A stretch of DNA of 64,000 nt from Pogona vitticeps (Eukaryota; Chordata; Lepidosauria; Squamata; Agamidae). Location: contig NC_135794.1 in NCBI RefSeq assembly GCF_051106095.1, forward strand, positions 24,740,747 to 24,804,746, given 5' to 3'. Below the pieces are notes generated by a model. It saw nothing but the letters and a program-made list of their open reading frames with translations, was not told the origin of the DNA and ran no database searches. The position numbers and the translations under genes are program-made. Shown piece by piece: positions 53,801-64,000 of this stretch; within the stretch, counting starts at the first letter, position 1; each line of letters begins with the position of its first letter.

Positions 53801-56800
53801 TTTTAAAAACCTGTGCACTCTTGTTTTCTCACCAGAAATGTTCCGTGGTGGAATGGGGGGCAGCCTTGAGAGAGACTTCGCCCGGAGCGACATGGCCATG
53901 AGCCGTGGCTTTGGAGACTCCTTTGGAAGGATGGGTATGACTTTGGGCCAGAGGGCCCTTTCTTGTGGGATTGATTGCACGCCAGGCATGGAGGAAGCAA
54001 ACCATTTTTGCAAGTGAACATGACGTCACTTCATACTCATCTCCTCCCCCCCCCCCCCCCCCGGTGGCTTGTGAAGAGAGCATTGAGTCCTTCTGGAGTA
54101 TGGCACAGTAGTAGTAGTAATCGAGTTTTTCCTACAGTTTTTGAATCTGAGGAGAAGTAGAGGAGCCACCTGGATCAGAAATCAAATTAATGTCTGCTAA
54201 TTTGTTAGGCAAACACATAGATGTGGTTTCATTGCTCTTCTGCTGTGTAGCATATTCTGCAAAGAAAGGCATTCAGTGAGAACCCTATGGTGAATATAGT
54301 CTCCTTTTTTCCAGCAGCTTGCCCTAATTTAGCTGTTATGTGTTGAGAGCCTTGTGCCCCATGAAGAGTACTTACAGAAAGAATTGCTTTGTGATAAGAA
54401 TGTGGTTTGGTAGAATTCCCCGGCTCTTAAACAGACTTATATAACATGATCTTTTTTTATCCTTGTTTAGGTGGTGCAATGGTTGGTGGTTTTGCAGGAG
54501 GAATGGGAGCTTCTAATATGGGCCCAGTAGGATCTGGAATGAGTAGGTTGATCTGTTTCGGCCAAATATGAATTCAGGTTATAGAAGCAGGTGGAGGGGG
54601 GAAGATTCAATATTTCCCATGTGATACAGCTGCAGTTTTAATGGAAGCTGTGGTGTTTTGTAGCTACACCCACTAGTTGTGTCCTGTCCTAGTGCATTGT
54701 GTTCAGATCTGTTAGTTTTCGGGGGCAAAGAACAACTCCCAGATTAAGATTTATTTAAGAGTTTCTTATTTGTATGGATGTGATAGCAAATACTAGAACA
54801 TAGAGTCAAGTAAAACTAGACGAGCAACCTCAAGCCGTGTACAGTTTCAGATCCACTGTTTAATACGTGATGACTAACATTTGTCTGTAAAGGGGACATT
54901 CATCAAAGCATTGTGCATGGCTGCAAAAGAAATGACTGTGCATTTCCTCTCCCATATTAGGAATGCTCACACCACTTCATTGTACATGTGAACACATTTC
55001 CAGTATGTCTGTGGAACATAATCCTGGCAATCCTCCCTGATCACATTTAATAAGAGATCTGTGTGTATTTATCATTCCGTGATGTTTATTTCAAAAACAT
55101 CAGGCTTTGGATCAATGAATTTCTGTGTTCAGGAATTGGGGAGCTACCTTTATGCCAATTCCAATGCGAAAGATTAGCCCAGGACTTCTTTTTATTTGCA
55201 AAGCACGTGACCTGCTACTGAGGTAGTGTGTGGCCCTTTCCTGCAGTAGTGTCTGCCAAAGACATGCAATATTCTGAATCTTCTCCAGTAAGTTTGGGGA
55301 ATTCAGATGCCAACAGCTGGTACTATCATAGAGACCGTACACACACTCGTGAAATCCTGAAAAATTGGCATAGGATGCTCTGCATCGAATGACTTCTGGC
55401 CTCTTGGGGCCATCCCAGAAGTTGATTTTACCGATAAAATACACCCTCATAGCTGTGGCAGTCTCCAGTTGGCTGAATGGATACATTAAACGATTGAAAC
55501 CTGGAAACCCTGCATGTGGACAGGCTTGACGAGAGACTATTTTGCCCCCTTTTTTTTTTGCTGAAACTCATCTGCATTTTCTCTTGCATAAAACCTTTTT
55601 TTAATAAATTAAATCTAAAGCTTGTGTTGACAGTTATGGTGCTCCTTTTATTCTTGGGATTCCTAAGTCTTTCTTCCTTCCGGGTGTGTTTGCAGGCAGC
55701 GGAATAAGCGGCATGAACAGCATGACAGGAGGGATGGGGATGGGGATGGGCATGGAGCGGATGAGCTCCACTTTCGACCGGATGGGCCCAACCATGGGGA
55801 GCGGCCTGGAGAGAAACCTGGAGATGGAACGAGGGTTTGTTCCTGGCCCAATGGGAAGTGGCGTCAGAGACCGAGTGGGCACCAAGGGCAACCAGATATT
55901 TGTCAGAAATGTAAGCCTCTGAATTAAACTGACTGACATTGTGGGTTCTTTGGCTTTTTCTTCTGTGTTACTGTGTGCTTATCTTCTTTTCAGCTTCCTT
56001 TTGATCTGACCTGGCAGAAGCTGAAGGAAAAATTCAGCCAGTGTGGTAAGTGTCAGCATAAATGCTGTTGCCTCTCAAAACAGAGATTGCTAGCCATAAC
56101 CAAGATCGTAGGGTGAGGAGACCCGCATGCCTGCATTGATTTTTGGAATAGTCTGTAGACGCTTCCTTCCCACCCCATGTCCTGTGGAAGCCCTTTGGGC
56201 CTCTCAGAGGAGGTGTATTGCAGAGCGTTTGGGGCCAAGTGCTCCGGTTAGTGCAGAATTCTGGCGGGGCTTCTCAGGCCTTCCTGCTGTTGTATGTGAA
56301 CTATGTGAGCCCTCTAGAATATACTCTGCCTTTGCTTGACGTGCCTGTTTCAAGGCACAGATTGCCCTTTCAAGGAAACCTGACCTCCTTGCTGACTTGT
56401 CTTCTTCGCATTAAGAGGTCCCAGGCATCAACCGGGATGTGGGGTGCTAGTTCAGACGTCACAGCACAGGCGTTACTACTGTTGCTTAGACTCATGGCTT
56501 GTGTCTCATAGGTAAATGGTTTCCCTTGAGAATCCGTAGGCACTGTCCAGGACAGCAGATGTGAGGGATGGTGCAGTGTCCCAAACTAAAAATGTCACCT
56601 CATTCTTGCCCTTTTCTTGTTACCTTCATCCACTTGAAAAATATTTTCTTTCACTGTTACCTATCTTAAGACATCAATAATTAAGGTGGCTGTCACGTTA
56701 GTGGTGGAAATCCTGTTGTGTAGTTTTGCCTGTGCATGGCAAATAGCGTAACTCGTAGTGATTTTTCACGGGCAGTTAACAGGTCCCTGATTAAGCACAC

Positions 56801-57644
56801 CTGAAATTCCAAGCAAGGACTCATTAACTGCCAGTGAGAAGCTGATGGGAGTGACACCATTTGCTTTTCTCAGGCTGAAGTACACGATAGGGTTTTGATC
56901 TTTATAGTGATACGAAAGTTGAGCTTTTTATCTATTTCTTAATGTTGACTTAATGAATGATGACTCCTTGGCCAATGAGAAATTCATCAGAAATGTCTTT
57001 GTTGGATTTACTTGATTTCTGAGTCCATTGTTAATCTATAAATATGGTTCGCAAACAGAATTTTACGGTTGAGGACAAGTCGATCAAGATGGGTGATCAC
57101 TTCTACTTAGGGAATGTTAAGATTTCAGACTCTATTATTGAAGTCGTTAAACACCTCTGGTTTACCTATTCAATTTCATCTGATGAAGAAGGGCCACAGG
57201 AAAAAGATGTAGCATATTTAAGTTGGAGGGAAGTTTTGCTTTGAGCTGCGGGAAGCAGGAGGAAAGACACTGAAGCAGGATGTGGTCCAAATAGAAACCT
57301 TAGAGGAGGGAGAGCTAGAATACCGAAATGGGGGCTGAGGGGCAGGTGGATGGGGACAAGGGAAGGCCCGTCTGCAGGTTGTTGGGAAGGAAGAAGGCAT
57401 GTGTGGAACACGCAGCTCTGTGGTCAAATGGCATTTGAAGCGACGATGGCTAAACTGAACTTCTGATTTTGTTTGTTCAGGTCATGTAATGTTTGCAGAA
57501 ATAAAAATGGAGAACGGGAAATCGAAAGGCTGTGGAATAGTCAGATTTGACTCCCCAGAATCAGCAGAAAAAGCCTGTAGAATAATGAATGGCATAAAGA
57601 TCAGTGGCAGAGAAATTGACGTACGTTTGGATCGCATTGCATAA
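41657..57644 (+). CDS. MYEF2: MYEF2, myelin expression factor 2, complete (18 exons)
   Basis: Nuclear RNA/ssDNA-binding protein related to hnRNP M, first described as a repressor of myelin basic protein transcription. Exons sum to 1992 nt, 663 aa (human about 600). Domains: low-complexity acidic, Gly/Ala-rich N-terminus (1-75); RRM1 about 128-203 (RVFISNIPYDMKW); RRM2 about 260-335 (STIFVANLDFKVGWKKLKEV); Gly/Met-rich linker about 356-585 with repeated MGG, GFGG and GMG units; RRM3 about 586-662 (NQIFVRNLPFDLTWQKLKEK), ending RLDRIA. HNRNPM is the alternative, but the MYEF2-specific linker, C-terminus and neighbours decide. The start ATG has a strong context (gaaaATGg). The extra length over human is in the N-terminus and linker. 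Divergent from CTXN2, convergent with SLC24A5. Confidence 0.97.
41881..41910. repeat. GT/GC tract at the MYEF2 exon 1 donor
   Basis: gtgtgtgtgtgcgcgcgtgt and on, starting at the first base of intron 1, then a GA tract. Confidence 0.9.
42425..46412 (+). other. MYEF2 intron 1, mostly unremarkable
   Basis: About 4.5 kb with 41881-42424. Holds one probable dispersed repeat at 42930-43025 and a GT tract at 43139-43160; no gene or RNA seen in the rest. Confidence 0.5.
42930..43025. repeat. Dispersed repeat fragment, unclassified
   Basis: gtaagctttggtggactgta then gcccacttcttcagaggctg is a sequence type common in reptile genomes; a related copy in the opposite sense is near 60760-60805. Confidence 0.4.
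46413..46642 (+). CDS. MYEF2: MYEF2 exon 2
   Basis: (M)ENDETGKDETSSGKG ... GHRNRFHPYAKEKSAGSGEK, then NRNRVFISNIPYDMKW, start of RRM1. Acceptor aaatgcag, donor AAAG|gtaact. 230 nt. Confidence 0.95.
47841..47893 (+). CDS. MYEF2: MYEF2 exon 3
   Basis: (V)GEVTYVELFKDAEGKSR, RRM1 continues. Acceptor tatgtag, donor AGG|gtaagt. 53 nt. Confidence 0.95.
49014..49021 (+). CDS. MYEF2: MYEF2 exon 4, 8-nt microexon
   Basis: gaatacag|GGCTGTGG|gtaagt. It supplies Gly-Cys and two bases of Gly, restoring the conserved SRGCGVVEF of RRM1; exon 3 joined directly to exon 5 would shift the frame. Flanked by a good acceptor and a consensus donor. Confidence 0.92.
49109..49202 (+). CDS. MYEF2: MYEF2 exon 5
   Basis: (G)VVEFKDEEFVKKALETMN then KYDLNGRPLNIKE, end of RRM1 with its RNP1-like VVEF strand. 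Acceptor catccag, donor GAG|gtatta. 94 nt. Confidence 0.95.
49670..49861 (+). CDS. MYEF2: MYEF2 exon 6
   Basis: DSDGEHGRRALQRGSGPYTG, PGLMNLPPSILNNRNIPPEL, ISNLQAGRLGSTIFVAN; inter-RRM linker and first strand of RRM2. Acceptor gttctag, donor AAT|gtgagt. 192 nt. Confidence 0.95.
50518..50671 (+). CDS. MYEF2: MYEF2 exon 7
   Basis: LDFKVGWKKLKEVFSIAGTV, KRADIKEDKDGKSRGMGTVT, FEQPIEAVQAI; RRM2 core with RNP1 GMGTVTF. Acceptor tttttaag, donor AATAT|gtatcc. 154 nt. Confidence 0.95.
50816..50854. repeat. G run followed by (GA)n
   Basis: About 13 G then about 12 GA units in MYEF2 intron 7. Confidence 0.9.
51581..51630 (+). CDS. MYEF2: MYEF2 exon 8
   Basis: (S)MFNGQFLFDRPMHVKM, last helix and strand of RRM2. 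Acceptor tgctcag, donor AAAATG|gtgagt. 50 nt. Confidence 0.95.
51710..51773 (+). CDS. MYEF2: MYEF2 exon 9
   Basis: DDKSIPHDDFRVADSKTPQL P, matching human DDKSVPHEEYRSHDGKTPQL. Acceptor ttgctag, donor CCCC|gtgagt. 64 nt; ends in phase 1. Confidence 0.93.
51929..52030 (+). CDS. MYEF2: MYEF2 exon 10, start of Gly/Met-rich linker
   Basis: (R)GLGGIGMGLGPGGQPISAT then QLSMGSGMGSVAPA. Acceptor tttgtag, donor GCAG|gtcagc. 102 nt, symmetric phase 1. Confidence 0.93.
52444..52494 (+). CDS. MYEF2: MYEF2 exon 11
   Basis: (G)MGVDGPGFGGMNRMAG. Acceptor atttcaag, donor GGCG|gtgagt. 51 nt, symmetric phase 1. Confidence 0.92.
52577..52648 (+). CDS. MYEF2: MYEF2 exon 12
   Basis: (G)VGGFGGMKGMANMGGFG then AVNRMG. 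Acceptor ggtttag, donor GGAG|gtaggc. 72 nt, symmetric phase 1. Confidence 0.92.
52737..52832 (+). CDS. MYEF2: MYEF2 exon 13
   Basis: (G)MGSVDDFRGNIGTGMTGG then LGAGMGGMAAGMG. Acceptor ctctctag, donor GGAG|gtgagt. 96 nt, symmetric phase 1. I do not recall an exact human counterpart, so this may account for part of the extra linker length. Confidence 0.85.
53836..53934 (+). CDS. MYEF2: MYEF2 exon 14
   Basis: (E)MFRGGMGGSLERDFARSD then MAMSRGFGDSFGRM, matching human ELYRGAMTSSMERDFGRGD. Acceptor tcaccag, donor ATGG|gtatga. 99 nt, symmetric phase 1. Confidence 0.93.
54471..54542 (+). CDS. MYEF2: MYEF2 exon 15
   Basis: (G)GAMVGGFAGGMGASNMGP then VGSGM. Acceptor tgtttag, donor ATGA|gtaggt. 72 nt, symmetric phase 1. 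Confidence 0.92.
55696..55910 (+). CDS. MYEF2: MYEF2 exon 16
   Basis: SGISGMNSMTGGMGMGMGME, RMSSTFDRMGPTMGSGLERN, GTKGNQIFVRN: end of linker and first strand of RRM3. Acceptor tttgcag, donor AAAT|gtaagc. 215 nt. Confidence 0.94.
55994..56045 (+). CDS. MYEF2: MYEF2 exon 17
   Basis: LPFDLTWQKLKEKFSQC, identical to human. Acceptor cttttcag, donor TGTG|gtaagt. 52 nt. Confidence 0.95.
57481..57644 (+). CDS. MYEF2: MYEF2 exon 18, end of coding sequence
   Basis: (G)HVMFAEIKMENGKSKGCG, IVRFDSPESAEKACRIMNGI, KISGREIDVRLDRIA, stop TAA at 57642-57644. RNP1 strand GCGIVRF. Acceptor gttcag. Human ends RLDRNA. Confidence 0.96.
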
Positions 57645-58005
57645 TTTATAATTAAATGTCCAGGAACATTCCTTTTGTCAGTTTAGCTTCTCTCTTCTCT
57701 CTCCCCTCCCTCCCCACACCCTCTAGAAAGTCATTTTTACTAACATTGTATGCTTTACTTGAGTTGGAAAAAAGAAAACTTTTAGAGCCCACCAGCCTTT
57801 AACAGTATAGTGTTTAATATACTGTGAACTTGTTATCTGACTCTTACTACATTTTGGGTTTTAAGGAGAACTTTCCTGACTTGTTCAGTGGTATGAACTT
57901 CCACACCTTCTCCTGCCGTCTAGAAGTGGTGGGATTCCATACCTCTCCAAAATCATGCTAAGTGTCTCTAGTCATTCAGTTTAAATGAATGGTTCTACTG
58001 TTTTT

Positions 58006-58037
58006 AATAAAACAAGCCATTTTCTCTGTTTAATAAA
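58006..58037 (+). terminator. MYEF2: Candidate MYEF2 polyadenylation signals
   Basis: Two AATAAA hexamers at 58006-58011 and 58032-58037, about 365-390 nt after the MYEF2 stop. Motif evidence only. Confidence 0.5.
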
Positions 58038-58273
58038 ACCTGTATACTGGGACTTGTTTTGTGTTGGATTTCCCTGTATTCCAGTTACGTCACTGGGCTT
58101 GCTTCCTTCACCCTCTGCAATTTGTTTTCCATGCATTCATTGTTATTGCTACTCCTATTTCTGTGAGGAAACACCAGTTCTTGTCAGTTTTGAGTTTTAT
58201 CATGTATTTTATGTCATGATGTGGAATTTCTGTAAATAGATTTTAGAGCCCAAAGGGCATATTATAGGATTTT

Positions 58274-58329
58274 TTTATTTGACTAAATGAATAAGCAAGT
58301 CCTTTTCATTCTTTGTTCTTATTTTTATT
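58274..58329 (-). terminator. SLC24A5: Candidate SLC24A5 polyadenylation signals
   Basis: AATAAA on the minus strand (tttatt on plus) at 58274-58279 and 58324-58329, 40-95 nt after the SLC24A5 stop. Confidence 0.45.
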
Positions 58330-58370
58330 TTATCCTTTACGACAATGTTGAAAATGCAGCAGCATAAAAC

Positions 58371-63970
<5,600 letters not shown>

Positions 63971-64000
63971 CTGCAGCGAGTAAGTAAAGAGAAGGGAAGT

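Overview
This is vertebrate nuclear DNA, almost certainly from a squamate reptile (lizard or snake). Host genes are split into short exons with standard splice signals and most of the window is intron or intergenic DNA. The repeats are a squamate mix: a BovB (RTE) LINE with several tail-only copies, a Sauria-type tRNA-derived SINE, CR1-type LINE fragments, other tRNA-headed SINEs, a small inverted-repeat DNA transposon and a DIRS-type retroelement. I cannot name the species.

Layout. (1) 1-20617, minus strand: 5' two thirds of SLC12A1 (NKCC2, Na-K-2Cl cotransporter). Fifteen coding exons are mapped (13 constitutive positions plus two alternative versions of exon 4), giving about 642 N-terminal residues; the rest lies off the left edge. 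(2) 20618-28350: intergenic, repeat-rich (CR1 piece, inverted-repeat transposon, 1.3 kb BovB fragment). (3) 28354-28599, minus: complete single-exon coding sequence of CTXN2 (cortexin-2, 81 aa). (4) 28650-41000: upstream of CTXN2, with a long CT/GT microsatellite, a CpG-rich block at about 31.55-33.08 kb (candidate CTXN2 promoter) and, directly beside it, a DIRS-type element of about 6.3 kb (33107-39398) with inverted ends and the internal complementary region typical of the family. (5) 41000-42420: CpG island and promoter of MYEF2. (6) 41657-57644, plus: complete MYEF2 coding sequence in 18 exons (1992 nt, 663 aa), including an 8-nt microexon. (7) 58371-64000, minus: 3' seven coding exons of SLC24A5 (NCKX5), tail-to-tail with MYEF2; its 5' part is off the right edge.

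The gene order SLC24A5-MYEF2-CTXN2-SLC12A1 and the relative strands are those of human 15q21.1, so this is a conserved amniote block. The four genes are not a pathway: SLC12A1 is a renal salt transporter, CTXN2 a small neuronal membrane protein, MYEF2 an hnRNP M-like RNA-binding protein, SLC24A5 a melanosome cation exchanger.

I placed exons by reading the translation against remembered family sequences, then checking GT/AG (or GC) boundaries and codon phase. All joins in the three multi-exon genes keep frame. I saw no clearly novel system. The most notable points are the A-like/F-like exon pair in SLC12A1, a GC-AG intron in the same gene, the MYEF2 microexon, the MYEF2 exon 1 donor sitting inside a GT repeat, and the well-preserved DIRS element between two promoters.
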